This document shows positions 7,942 through 16,408 of a stretch of DNA of 54,382 bases, in pieces. The position numbers were made by a program, and so were the translations under genes. Positions within the stretch are counted from its first letter, which is position 1, and each line of letters opens with the position of its first letter. Below the pieces are notes generated by a model, which saw only the letters and a list, made by a program, of their open reading frames with translations, made no database searches and had not been told where the DNA came from. This DNA comes from Clostridia bacterium (lineage in GTDB: Bacteria > Bacillota > Clostridia > Christensenellales > Aristaeellaceae): the NCBI GenBank assembly GCA_017448975.1, contig JAFSKN010000009.1, positions 1 to 54,382 of the forward strand, read 5' to 3'.

Positions 7942-8064
7942 ATGTGTGGTCCGCTTATAGACTGGAACGGGAACGGTCAGATTGACCCATCGGACATTGC
8001 TATCTCGCTCGCCATAACCGAGGAAGAAGAGACAGATAATGAGGACGATGAAGAGCAGGATTAA
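7942..8064 (+). CDS. EF-hand/dockerin-like calcium-loop microprotein, 40 residues
   Basis: ATG 7942 lies four bases after the preceding stop, with GAAAGAAGGG upstream; the frame ends at TAA 8062-8064. The product contains DWNGNGQIDPSD (residues 7-18), which has oxygen ligands at positions 1, 3, 5, 9 and 12 of a canonical 12-residue EF-hand or dockerin calcium loop, with Gly at 6 and Ile at 8. A hydrophobic helix (IAISLAI) follows, then a highly acidic tail of Glu and Asp. There is no signal peptide, so it should be cytoplasmic. A lone single-loop protein of this size is unusual. The tight spacing suggests co-translation with the upstream unknown protein. Confidence 0.6.
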   Translation: MCGPLIDWNGNGQIDPSDIAISLAITEEEETDNEDDEEQD

Positions 8065-8100
8065 ATTCCGCGATAAATACTACAGTATCCGAGGTGATGA

Positions 8101-8187
8101 GCTAATGCTATTATTCCCCTCCATCCCCCTGCCGAACAAAAGCGCATCGTCGCCAAGTTGGAAGAACTCCTGCCCCTGTGCGAATGA
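8101..8187 (+). pseudogene. C-terminal scrap of a type I restriction specificity subunit (HsdS)
   Basis: A short open frame ending at TGA 8185-8187 translates to NAIIPLHPPAEQKRIVAKLE followed by ELLPLCE. The 'IPLPPLxEQKRIVxKLExLL' segment is the well-known start of the conserved coiled-coil helix after the second target-recognition domain of HsdS. Nothing else of the gene remains; an in-frame stop lies immediately upstream. It shows that a type I restriction-modification locus once occupied or recombined at this site. Confidence 0.7.
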
Positions 8188-8310
8188 TTGAAATGAGGTT
8201 TTGTAATATCCAAGGGGATTAAAGAACGGCGGGCCTGAAGAAGCTTCCCGCGGCGGGTGGTAAGCCGTATAAAGAAACAAGAAATTTTTTCAAACGCGGA
8301 GGAATGAATC

Positions 8311-10548
8311 ATGAGTGGCAAGCGGATGGTGAACGTGGCCAGTATTTGGATCATTGTGATTTTCACCGTCATCGCCGTGACGCTGGTGGCGATTTTTGTG
8401 CTGGTTTATTCATCCATTCTGAATCGGGAAATGTACAGCACCCTGCGCGAGGAAGCCACGGTGCTTTCGGATAACGCCGATTACCAGATCATGGAAGCCA
8501 TCCGGAACGAGCCCGCCCGCCGTCTGGCCATGAAAAACGGGCTGACCGATACGGTGCAGGCCGTAAGCCGGAAGGGCGAAGCGAGCAGCCTGGAGATCCG
8601 GGCGATGTCCGATTGGTGCGCCGCGGTGTGCGCCGCCATCCCCTCCTGCGACCGGCTGGGGCTGTATTTCCCCGAGATGCAGATGGTGGTGGCTTCCGAC
8701 GGCGTGCACTTTCTGGACGATAAAAAATACACCGTGCGGGAAAGCCGGTATTACTTCCTGACCGACGTGCAGGAGGACAGCCCCGCCTGGCTGCGGAAAG
8801 ACTTTTCGGAAAGCGGGGGAGACGTGCCCTACATCGTGTATGTGCGCACCATGCCCGGCATTTTCCCGGAGAGCAAAGCGCCCATGATCGTTTCGGCGGT
8901 GAAGGAAGAAAGCCTGCACGCCCTGCTGCGCAATTCCCTGCGCACGTTGGGCGAGGGGGATATGATTTTCCTCTCCGATATTCAGGGCGTGATCTGGAGC
9001 GCGGCGGACGTATCGCTGGTGGGCACCGGCCTGCCCATCGCGGTGCCGAATAATCAATCCTGCCGTTTGCAGGACGGGCAGGAAGTGATGCTGGCCGAAA
9101 GCGCCAGCGCTTCCAGCGGCTTCATTTACGTGCTGGCCCGGCCCAATACCGGGCATATGAACAATTACAGCAGCATGTTTTCCATGTGGCTGGTACTTTG
9201 CATGGTGCTTCTGGGGGCGGGGATGATCGCCGTGCTGTGGGTGCTGATGACCCACTATTCGCGGCCTATGCGCAGGCTGATGCACCACTTCGCCATCCCC
9301 GAAAGCTCCGGCAGGGTTGGCAGCCTGGTATCCTCGCCCAGCGAGCATTTTTCCCGCATCGAAACGGCCTTGCAGGATATGAGCAAGATCAAGGTGCAGC
9401 AGACCCAGTTTTTGCAGCAGAGCCGTCCGGTGCTGCGTTCCGCCTGGTTCAACTGCCTGGTGAACGGCGAAGCGCGTTACACCGGCCCCATGCCGCAGCT
9501 GGGCATCGATTTTCCCTGGCCCCATTTCCAGGCGGTGATGCTGTCCGGGATGCCAAACCAGGAAACCGAAAACGCCATCCTTGCCTGCTTCCCGGAAGGC
9601 TTTGAAATCGCCGCTTTCACCAGCCGGGAAAAGGAACGGGTGTTTTTGATCAACCACGGAAAGGATCAGGACGCCGTGCCCCAAATTTTACATCAGGCCG
9701 GGAAAATGCTGGAGGAAAAGCATATCCCGCTGGTGTTCGGCGTGGGCACCTTTGAGGACGCGGAAAGCCGCATCCCGGTCAGCTTCCGCTGCGCCCGCCG
9801 CGCCCTGTCCGGCCGGTATTTCGGCGACAGCAGCCGGGTATGCGTGTTTGAACCCATGGACACCCCCAAGGGCGAGGAGGAAATGGCCCCGCTGATTTCT
9901 CGGCTCTTTGCCCTCACCGCCCATATCCAGCGTCAGGCGGCGGACGAAGCCAATGAAGAAATCGACGGGATCGTAACTCAGCTCAAGGAGCATCCGCCGT
10001 ATTTGAACATGATGCGCGGCATCATGCTCACCGCCGCCATGTTCCTTTGCAAGATCGTGTACGATATGAAAAGCAGGCCGGAGGACGTGTTCGGCGACGA
10101 CCTGATGAACAGGTATTACCATATCGAAGAAATCAACCAGTTTTCCACCCGCCTGAAAGAGGACAGCATGACGCTGATCGCCTATCTGTCCCGGGAAAGC
10201 AGCGAAAGCAACCGCAGCGTGGTGCAGTACGCCATCCTGCATATCCGCAACGCCGCGCCCGCCGAGCTGTCCATTCAGTCCATCGCCGACGCCCTGAGCA
10301 TCAGCACCGGGCATTTGAGCCGGGTGTTCCACCAGGAAACGGGCAAAAAGCTGGTGGATTATTTGCAGGAGGTGCGCATGGAGCACGCCGCCCGGCTGAT
10401 CCGGGAAAACGATAAGACCAACGAGCAGATCTGCGAAGCCATCGGGTACAGCCGCTTGCAGTATTTTTCCGCCAAGTTCAAGGAATATTACGGCGTTTCC
10501 CTGAACGAATACCGCCGCCGGTGCCAATCGGAACAAGAAGCGAAATAA
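8311..10548 (+). CDS. Membrane-anchored AraC-family sensor/regulator
   Basis: A 745-residue one-component transcription factor. A first membrane helix (about residues 11-33) and a second (about 290-313) bracket a ~255-residue extracytoplasmic sensor region of the cache-like type found in YesN/AraC-like clostridial regulators. A cytoplasmic linker follows, and the C-terminal ~95 residues (about 643-738) carry the two helix-turn-helices of AraC/XylS: LSIQSIADALSISTGHLSRV, then NEQICEAIGYSRLQYFSAKF. GCGGAGG sits 8-14 bases before the ATG. The GH127-like gene starts 15 bases downstream, so the regulator probably senses a sugar outside the cell and activates the adjacent glycosidases. The ligand cannot be read from sequence. 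Confidence 0.9.
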   Translation: MSGKRMVNVASIWIIVIFTVIAVTLVAIFVLVYSSILNREMYSTLREEATVLSDNADYQIMEAIRNEPARRLAMKNGLTDTVQAVSRKGEASSLEIRAMSDWCAAVCAAIPSCDRLGLYFPEMQMVVASDGVHFLDDKKYTVRESRYYFLTDVQEDSPAWLRKDFSESGGDVPYIVYVRTMPGIFPESKAPMIVSAVKEESLHALLRNSLRTLGEGDMIFLSDIQGVIWSAADVSLVGTGLPIAVPNNQSCRLQDGQEVMLAESASASSGFIYVLARPNTGHMNNYSSMFSMWLVLCMVLLGAGMIAVLWVLMTHYSRPMRRLMHHFAIPESSGRVGSLVSSPSEHFSRIETALQDMSKIKVQQTQFLQQSRPVLRSAWFNCLVNGEARYTGPMPQLGIDFPWPHFQAVMLSGMPNQETENAILACFPEGFEIAAFTSREKERVFLINHGKDQDAVPQILHQAGKMLEEKHIPLVFGVGTFEDAESRIPVSFRCARRALSGRYFGDSSRVCVFEPMDTPKGEEEMAPLISRLFALTAHIQRQAADEANEEIDGIVTQLKEHPPYLNMMRGIMLTAAMFLCKIVYDMKSRPEDVFGDDLMNRYYHIEEINQFSTRLKEDSMTLIAYLSRESSESNRSVVQYAILHIRNAAPAELSIQSIADALSISTGHLSRVFHQETGKKLVDYLQEVRMEHAARLIRENDKTNEQICEAIGYSRLQYFSAKFKEYYGVSLNEYRRRCQSEQEAK

Positions 10549-10563
10549 GAGGGGGAAAGCAGC

Positions 10564-12366
10564 GTGGAAAACCGTCTTTCATTCCTGGAGCCGGGCGAAG
10601 CTTCGTTTTCCGGGGTTTATGGCAAGTATCTGGCTTTTGCCCTGAACCGTCAATTGCTGTCGCCGGAAACGTGGGCGGATTTCGTGCGGGTGTTTACCGC
10701 CGATTCGGACGATCAGGACAAGGGCTGGCGCTGCGAGTACTGGGGCAAAATGATGCGGGGCGCGTGCCTGTGCTATCGCGCTACGGGCAATGAAGCGCTG
10801 TATACGCTTTTGCGGGACGCGGTGCGGGATCTTTTGCAGACCCAGCGGGCCGACGGGCGCATTTCCACCTATTCCGGCCAATGCCAGCTTTCGGGCTGGG
10901 ATCTGTGGGGCCGGAAATATGTGATGACGGGTCTGATGCATTTCCTGGAAATCTGCCGGGAAAGGGCGTTCGGGGAGGAAATCACCGCCGCGCTCATTCG
11001 CCACGCCGACGCGATCCTGGATGCCGTGGGGCCGGGGAAGGTACCGATCACGGAAACCTCCAGCTGGTGGGGCGGCGTCAATTCCTGCTCCATCCTGGAG
11101 CCCTTCGTGGCGCTGTACGAGCTGACGAAGAAAGAACGGTATCTGCGCTTTGCCGAATATATCCTGTCCACCGGCGGCTGCCGGGACGGCAATTTGATCG
11201 AAATCGCCCTGGAAAACAAAATTCCGCCCTATGAATACCCGGAAGTAAAGGCGTACGAAACCATGTCCTTCTTTGAAGGGGTGCTGGCCTATTACCAGGC
11301 CACGGGGGAGGAAAAATACCTGCGGGCCGTGCGGCGCTTTTTTGACGCGGTGGCGGAAACGGATTTGACCGTTATCGGCTGCTGCGGCTGCACCCACGAG
11401 CTGTTCGACCATTCTTCTGTCCGCCAGACGGAGCCCAACCAGAACATCATGCAGGAAACCTGCGTGTCCGTCACCTGGATGCGCCTGTGCTTAAAGCTGC
11501 TTTTGCTGACCGGGGACAGGCGGTACTATGGGTTCATCGAACGCACGGGCTACAACGCGCTCTACGGCGCGGTGAACGTGCATGGCCTGCCCCAATATGA
11601 CCGGCAAAGCAAGGAATATTTGCCCGGCCTGCCCTTTGACAGCTACAGCCCCCTGACAGACAGCCGCAGGGGCGTGGGCATCGGCGGGCTCAAACGCTTT
11701 TCCTTCGGCGGGTTTTACGGCTGCTGCGCCTGCATCGCCTCGGCGGGCATCGCCCTGCTGCCGCTGACCGCCGTGATGAAATACCGGGACGGCTTGCTGA
11801 TCAACGGCCTGTTTTCCGGCAGCGTCATGTTCAGGACGCCGGAAGGGAAACGGCTTCACATTTCCGCTGAATCCGCTTACCCCCGGGAAGGAAAAATGGT
11901 GCTTTCTTTCGATACGCAGGACGGCACCGGGTCATGCGCCCTGTATCTTCGCATCCCGGACGACCTGCGGGACGCGGAAATCACGGTGAACGGCCAGGAG
12001 ATTCAAGCGGCGGCGGAACAGGGATACATTTGCCTGCGCCGGGCCTTTGCCGCCGGGGATACGCTGGAGGTTCGCGGCGTTCTTCCCCTGATCGCGGAAA
12101 AAATTGGGGACAGCATGGCGTTCCGCTACGGGCCCATCGTGCTGGCCCGGGACGAACAAAAGGAGCCTGACTTTTGCTGTCAGGCCCCCGAAACGGACGA
12201 TACGCTTTCTTATTCCATGCTGCCGCCGGAAGGGGATGAAATGATCCGCCTCCAAGCGGAACAGAAGCCCGGCCTGCCGCCCCTGCTGCTGACGGATTAC
12301 GCCTCCTGCGGCAGGCGCTGGAACGGGCCGAAAAACCGGATCACGGTGTGGATGAAGAAGGAATGA
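10564..12366 (+). CDS. GH127-like (DUF1680) glycoside hydrolase, possible beta-L-arabinofuranosidase
   Basis: A 600-residue (alpha/alpha)6-barrel protein of the DUF1680/GH127 type, starting at GTG with AGAGGGGGAA upstream and no in-frame ATG near it. The family's characterised members remove beta-linked L-arabinofuranose using a zinc-bound cysteine nucleophile. The matching residues can be seen here: Glu298 and Cys300 in QETC and the pair Cys387-Cys388 in FYGCCAC, the equivalents of the Glu-x-Cys and Cys-Cys zinc/nucleophile set. No signal peptide is present, so it acts on imported oligosaccharides. It follows the AraC regulator by 15 bases and overlaps the convergent alpha-galactosidase by 26 bases. 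Substrate assignment within the GH127/GH146-like group is uncertain. Confidence 0.85.
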   Translation: MENRLSFLEPGEASFSGVYGKYLAFALNRQLLSPETWADFVRVFTADSDDQDKGWRCEYWGKMMRGACLCYRATGNEALYTLLRDAVRDLLQTQRADGRISTYSGQCQLSGWDLWGRKYVMTGLMHFLEICRERAFGEEITAALIRHADAILDAVGPGKVPITETSSWWGGVNSCSILEPFVALYELTKKERYLRFAEYILSTGGCRDGNLIEIALENKIPPYEYPEVKAYETMSFFEGVLAYYQATGEEKYLRAVRRFFDAVAETDLTVIGCCGCTHELFDHSSVRQTEPNQNIMQETCVSVTWMRLCLKLLLLTGDRRYYGFIERTGYNALYGAVNVHGLPQYDRQSKEYLPGLPFDSYSPLTDSRRGVGIGGLKRFSFGGFYGCCACIASAGIALLPLTAVMKYRDGLLINGLFSGSVMFRTPEGKRLHISAESAYPREGKMVLSFDTQDGTGSCALYLRIPDDLRDAEITVNGQEIQAAAEQGYICLRRAFAAGDTLEVRGVLPLIAEKIGDSMAFRYGPIVLARDEQKEPDFCCQAPETDDTLSYSMLPPEGDEMIRLQAEQKPGLPPLLLTDYASCGRRWNGPKNRITVWMKKE

Positions 12367-14338
12367 TCCATAAGAGCTTCGCCTGCCGCCGCTTTTCAAA
12401 CCGAAGGGTGATTCCCTGCCGGCCCGCGCGCAGAGTTTCGCCGGTGTCCTCGTCCTTTAAGTCAAATATTTCGCCTTCCTCCGCGAAAGGCAGGGGGAGG
12501 GTGACGGTTTCTTCCCGGCATTTTTCCTGCCGGAAGGCCAGCAGCACGCCGGAGGAAGCCTCCGGGTCGAAAAAAGCATAAGCCGTAAAGCCGGTGGTTT
12601 CTGTTTCCGGGTGCCAGGGCGTGAGCACATAAAAGTCTTTGAGCAAATAGGGGCTGACCCGTTTCCATTCCCGCAATCCCCAGCGGAGCAAATCAAAATC
12701 CTGGCCCGGGTCCTGCACAAATTGGGAATCCACGTTCAGGATGGGAAGGTAGGAGGCCCGCCACACATATTCGTCCAAAACGCCGGTGGGGGAAAGCTGA
12801 TCCGGTTTTTCCTTGTTGTTGGCCCCGCACATGGGCACCCAGCGGTTGAAGGCGGTGGTCATGGACAGGCGCAGGGCGGCGTTGGTGCGGTCGGCGTCGC
12901 TGCGCAGCAGGGGCACGCCCCGGCGCAGGGATTCCAAATCATTCCTGCCGCCGCCGCTGGCGCAGGAATCCACAAAGGAGCATCCGCCGTAAGACTTGGT
13001 GCATTCGATGATTTCATCCCACATGCGGTAGTGGGCGTCGATGAACTTACATTCAGTGATGCCGCCGCGGTTTTCGCCCTCTATTTCGTCCAAATACCGC
13101 CAAAGGACGGCGGGATCGCTGTTGTTGTCCTCCCGGTACATTTCCACCCTGTTTTCGCGCAGGGTCCTTTTGATGCGGTCCACCGTCCAGCGGAAGCAGG
13201 CGGGGTCCCCGATGTTATTGGAAATGGGCTTGACGCCGGGCATGCGGATGGCCCATTTCGCGTCGTACCCCCAGTTTTTTGCCAGGGATTCCGGATCGGT
13301 CACCCGTTCCGGTTCGAACCACATGAGGGTTTTCATGCCGTGAGTCCTGGCAAAATCCGTGGATTCTAAGAAGGTTTTTCCCGGCCATTTGACGGGGTCC
13401 AGGGCCCAGGCGCCCACCGTGCCCCACCAGTCTTTCTGGGGACTGGAGCCGTCCGGCGCGGCGTACCAGCCCGCGTCGAACCACCGGAAATCCACCTTCG
13501 CGTCCTCTGCCAGCATTTTTTCCAGGGAGGGCCGCCAGGTGTCCCAGCTTTCCGAAATGCTGCCGTCGGAATTGGGGCGGCCCGTATCGCTGGCAAGGCA
13601 GCAGGTGGAAAAGGGCTCCATGGGCGGCAGATTGCGGGCGATGAACCAGCGCCGCCAGAAATTGGCGGCGTAATCCTCATTCCGCACCCCGTAAGGCGCG
13701 CAGACGAACAGCGCCGTGCGGATCTTTTCGCCGGGTTTCAGCTTTGTGTGCAAATTGTTCACCGACCGGGCACGGTATTCCGTTTCGTTCCGGGCCGCGT
13801 CATAGGAAAAATCCGCCCGCCAGGTGCCCGCCCAGCCGATGGCCAGCAGCGCGCCGCCATCGCCGTACTCCAGATTGAAATAGGGGAAATACACATGGGT
13901 GGCCCGGCCGCTGTTGGATTCAAAATACCGGGGCTGCGCGCCTATATCCAGGGCGTAAGGCCGGTAGGCGTTCACATGGTCGCCTAAAATGCCCTTGAGG
14001 GTGGGATACCGGCCGGGAAAGGTGAGCACGGTTTCAGCGTCGGATAATACGCCCGTCTCCGTTTGGCCCCGGTTTTCAAACCACACCGTCCATTCCGAAA
14101 CGCCGAAATCATAATCGTGAGCACAGGTAAGCGTGATATACAGGTTTTCGTCCTTCTGAAAGCAGATTTCGGCGCTTTCCCTGTCTCCGTTCCGTTCTTT
14201 GCTCTGACTGACGACAGCGGACGGAAAGCCCTGGATGCTTTCCCCGTCATAGGAAAAGCGAAAGGGAAAAGCGGCGGGATTTCGCAGAACGCTCTCAAAC
14301 CAGGCGTCCGCCCGGGGATTTCGATAGGAAACGCGCAT
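12341..14338 (-). CDS. GH36-type alpha-galactosidase
   Basis: A 665-residue clan-D glycosidase that releases terminal alpha-galactose from oligosaccharides. The start at 14338 is chosen because AAAGGAG lies 11 bases upstream; a longer frame to 14398 has no ribosome site. An N-terminal beta-sandwich region (about 1-240) precedes the barrel, where WFDAGWY (about 266), TLMWFEPERV (about 317) and YREDNNSDP (nucleophile Asp about 384) appear, followed by the acid/base region SCASGGGRND (Asp about 447). These are the expected GH36 landmarks, although the nucleophile strand is RED rather than the common KWD. No signal peptide. It ends convergently with the GH127-like gene and probably shares its inducer. 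Confidence 0.88.
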   Translation of the reverse strand: MRVSYRNPRADAWFESVLRNPAAFPFRFSYDGESIQGFPSAVVSQSKERNGDRESAEICFQKDENLYITLTCAHDYDFGVSEWTVWFENRGQTETGVLSDAETVLTFPGRYPTLKGILGDHVNAYRPYALDIGAQPRYFESNSGRATHVYFPYFNLEYGDGGALLAIGWAGTWRADFSYDAARNETEYRARSVNNLHTKLKPGEKIRTALFVCAPYGVRNEDYAANFWRRWFIARNLPPMEPFSTCCLASDTGRPNSDGSISESWDTWRPSLEKMLAEDAKVDFRWFDAGWYAAPDGSSPQKDWWGTVGAWALDPVKWPGKTFLESTDFARTHGMKTLMWFEPERVTDPESLAKNWGYDAKWAIRMPGVKPISNNIGDPACFRWTVDRIKRTLRENRVEMYREDNNSDPAVLWRYLDEIEGENRGGITECKFIDAHYRMWDEIIECTKSYGGCSFVDSCASGGGRNDLESLRRGVPLLRSDADRTNAALRLSMTTAFNRWVPMCGANNKEKPDQLSPTGVLDEYVWRASYLPILNVDSQFVQDPGQDFDLLRWGLREWKRVSPYLLKDFYVLTPWHPETETTGFTAYAFFDPEASSGVLLAFRQEKCREETVTLPLPFAEEGEIFDLKDEDTGETLRAGRQGITLRFEKRRQAKLLWIIPSSSTP

Positions 14339-14479
14339 GAAAATATCAACTCCTTTGTTTTGCGCCGCCATTGTACCGCATTTCGGAGGGCGGGTCAACG
14401 TGGAAAAAGCCTTTCTTTACGTACAATTTTGTGATATGATAAAAACGTACCGATGATTGGTGCAAAGGAGCTGACCGCT

Positions 14480-14641
14480 ATGGAGAAATTCATTCCCAAG
14501 GAAAAGCTGGGCAAGAAAGCCCGCAAAGCGCTGGAAGCAAAAAAGCGTGCCACCTGGGGCATTTCCCCGGTGACAAAGCGCGTGGAAAGCAAAAAAGTGT
14601 ACAGCCGCAAGAAAAACTCCCGCGTCCGGGATGAGGACTGA
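14480..14641 (+). CDS. Small basic conserved protein, 53 residues
   Basis: Starts at ATG 14480 with AAAGGAG nine bases upstream; the in-frame ATG at 14453 has no ribosome site. The product is about 40% Lys/Arg, beginning MEKFIPKEKLGKKARKALEA and containing SPVTKRVESKKVYSRKK. I recall small proteins of this pattern in many Clostridia but no known function. The charge suggests RNA, ribosome or DNA binding, which is inference. A TATGAT -10-like element (14435-14440) lies about 40 bases upstream. The 5' arm of the terminator hairpin lies inside the last codons. Confidence 0.75.
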   Translation: MEKFIPKEKLGKKARKALEAKKRATWGISPVTKRVESKKVYSRKKNSRVRDED

Positions 14642-14652
14642 CGGGAGTTTTT
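14612..14652. terminator. Bidirectional terminator between the basic protein and the hydrogenase-like operon
   Basis: AAAAACTCCCG (14612-14622) and its perfect complement (14642-14652) form an 11-bp stem with A-run and T-run ends, able to end transcription from both sides. The left arm overlaps the coding end of the small basic protein. Confidence 0.8.
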
Positions 14653-14663
14653 GATACGCTTTT

Positions 14664-15968
14664 TTATTCTCTCTTTGTCTGCGCCAGTTCCACCATCTGC
14701 TGGGCCATGACCTTGAGCTGATCCTTCAATTTGTGGATGCAGTCCATTTCGCCGCAGAATCCGCCCACGATGTCCTCCGCGAAGGTGCGGCAGGTAGGAG
14801 AGCCGCAGGAGCCGCAGTCGTAGCCGGGCAGGTCCTCCACCAATTGATTGATGCGCTCCATCTTCTGCATAGCTACGATCAGGTTATCGTCTAATTTCAT
14901 GGCGGGGTTGGGTTCGATGGGATGATCGAAATACAGGGGGTATTTGGTCATCATGGAAACGGGCACGTTTTCCACGGGATGCTGGGGCGAACATTCCTGG
15001 GCCAGCTTGCGCACGGCGTTTTTCGCCACGTAGTTGTTTTCAAAATTCAGGGGGCCGCCCACGCAGCCGCCCATACAGGCGTTGCCCTCGAAAAACACCA
15101 GGTCGTTCAGCTTATTGTTTTCGATTTCCTCCAGCACGCGGATCACGTTATGGATGCCGTCCACCGACAGGGAATTATCCGGGCACACGGCGCTGGCCTC
15201 GCCGCTGCTCACGGCCCAGCGCACGCCGTAATAGGTGGCGGTGGGCTTGGTGGGGTTGGCAAGGATGCGGTTGATGTGGGGCAGCAGCTGGCCGTAAATT
15301 TCCATCATAGAAATGGCCCCGTCGCAGGCGGATTTTTCCTGGCCCAGGGGAGAGCGGATGGCGGTCATTTTGGCGGGGCAGGGGGTAATGAAGAACACGC
15401 CCACGTCCTCCGGCGCGCAGCCGTGCTTGCGGCAGAATTCCTGCCGGGCGATCATGGCCGCCACCTCCATGGGCTGGCGGATGTCCACCACGTTGGGAAT
15501 CAGGTCGGGGAAGCGTACCTGAATTAAACGCACCACGGCGGGGCAGGCGGAGGAAATGAGGGGCTTGGGCAGGCCCGGCTCCCGCAGTTTTTCGTGGATG
15601 GCGCGGCTGACGATGTCCGCGCCCCTTGCCACCTCGAACACTTCTTCAAACCCGATGGCTTTTAAGGCGTCCAGTACGGGGGAGATGCTTTTCAGCCCTT
15701 TGAACTGGCCGTACAGGGAGGGGGCGGGGATGGCGACCGCGTGGGGGAAGCCGTGGATGGCGCTCAAATCGTCTGTGATGGCGATCTTGGCGTGGTATTC
15801 GCAGATGCGGATGCACTCGCCGCAGTCGATGCACCTTTCGTCAATGATGTGCGCCCGGCCGCCGCGCACGCGGATGGCTTCGGTGGGGCAGTGCTTCAGG
15901 CAGTTGGTGCAGCCCTTGCAGCGGGTTTTATCCAATCGAACGGAATGATACCGATTGTGCTGTTCCAT
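14664..15968 (-). CDS. [FeFe]-hydrogenase-like protein with N- and C-terminal iron-sulfur modules
   Basis: A 434-residue protein. Residues 1-60 hold two [4Fe-4S] ferredoxin motifs (CKGCTNCLKHCP and CIDCGECIRICE). The centre is a hydrogenase H-cluster domain with all four cluster cysteines: Cys142 in SSACP, Cys197 in TPCPAK, and Cys298 and Cys302 in NACMGGCVGG. The Cys142-Cys197 interval of 55 matches the CpI hydrogenase. Residue 141 is Ala where catalytic enzymes have the proton-relay Cys, and the Glu after TPCxAK is not conserved. A C-terminal CGSCGSPTC motif with downstream cysteines (about 376-406) adds another cluster. This build, together with HATPase and DRTGG neighbours, points to a sensory or accessory hydrogenase rather than a bulk H2-evolving enzyme. 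It is the last gene of a minus-strand operon. Confidence 0.85.
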   Translation of the reverse strand: MEQHNRYHSVRLDKTRCKGCTNCLKHCPTEAIRVRGGRAHIIDERCIDCGECIRICEYHAKIAITDDLSAIHGFPHAVAIPAPSLYGQFKGLKSISPVLDALKAIGFEEVFEVARGADIVSRAIHEKLREPGLPKPLISSACPAVVRLIQVRFPDLIPNVVDIRQPMEVAAMIARQEFCRKHGCAPEDVGVFFITPCPAKMTAIRSPLGQEKSACDGAISMMEIYGQLLPHINRILANPTKPTATYYGVRWAVSSGEASAVCPDNSLSVDGIHNVIRVLEEIENNKLNDLVFFEGNACMGGCVGGPLNFENNYVAKNAVRKLAQECSPQHPVENVPVSMMTKYPLYFDHPIEPNPAMKLDDNLIVAMQKMERINQLVEDLPGYDCGSCGSPTCRTFAEDIVGGFCGEMDCIHKLKDQLKVMAQQMVELAQTKRE

Positions 15969-15982
15969 ATCAAAAGCCTTTC

Positions 15983-16408
15983 TCAGGCCAGGTTAAAGCG
16001 CATGCTGATACGCGTACCCTTGCCCACTTCGCTTTGAATATCAAAATCGTCGGCGTTGCGCTTCATGTTGGGCAGGCCCATGCCCGCGCCGAAGCCCAAG
16101 GAGCGGGCCTCCTCGCTGGCGGTGGAATAACCCTCCCGCATGGCCATGGCGATGTCCGGGATGCCGGGGCCCACGTCCTCGGATACCAGCAGCACCCCGT
16201 CGGTGCCCACATCCAGCATGAGCTTGCCGCCTAAGGAATGGATGACCAAATTCAATTCCACCTCGTAGCTGGCTACGGCCACCTTGCGCATCACGTTGCT
16301 GCTGACGCCCAGCTGCTTCAGCCTGCGCTTGATATCGGCGGACGCTTCCCCGGCCCGGGTGTAATCGCCCCGCTCCACGGGGTATTCCTCGTGAATGAAG
16401 CTGCTCAT
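15983..16408 (-). CDS. Anti-sigma/HATPase-type ATP-binding protein
   Basis: A 141-residue GHKL ATPase domain of the RsbW/SpoIIAB kind. The N box is VASYEVELNLVIHS, the G1 box is VSEDVGPGIPD and the G2 box is LGFGAGMGLPNMK, with a final beta strand after GKGTRISMRF. The start at 16408 overlaps the upstream DRTGG stop in an ATGA junction and has GGAGAGG nearby, so the two are translationally coupled. The 14-base gap to the hydrogenase-like gene keeps all three in one operon. It has no membrane or sensor domain. In related clusters such proteins accompany hydrogenase and NADH-dehydrogenase-like genes; the phosphorylation target is unknown. Confidence 0.85.
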   Translation of the reverse strand: MSSFIHEEYPVERGDYTRAGEASADIKRRLKQLGVSSNVMRKVAVASYEVELNLVIHSLGGKLMLDVGTDGVLLVSEDVGPGIPDIAMAMREGYSTASEEARSLGFGAGMGLPNMKRNADDFDIQSEVGKGTRISMRFNLA

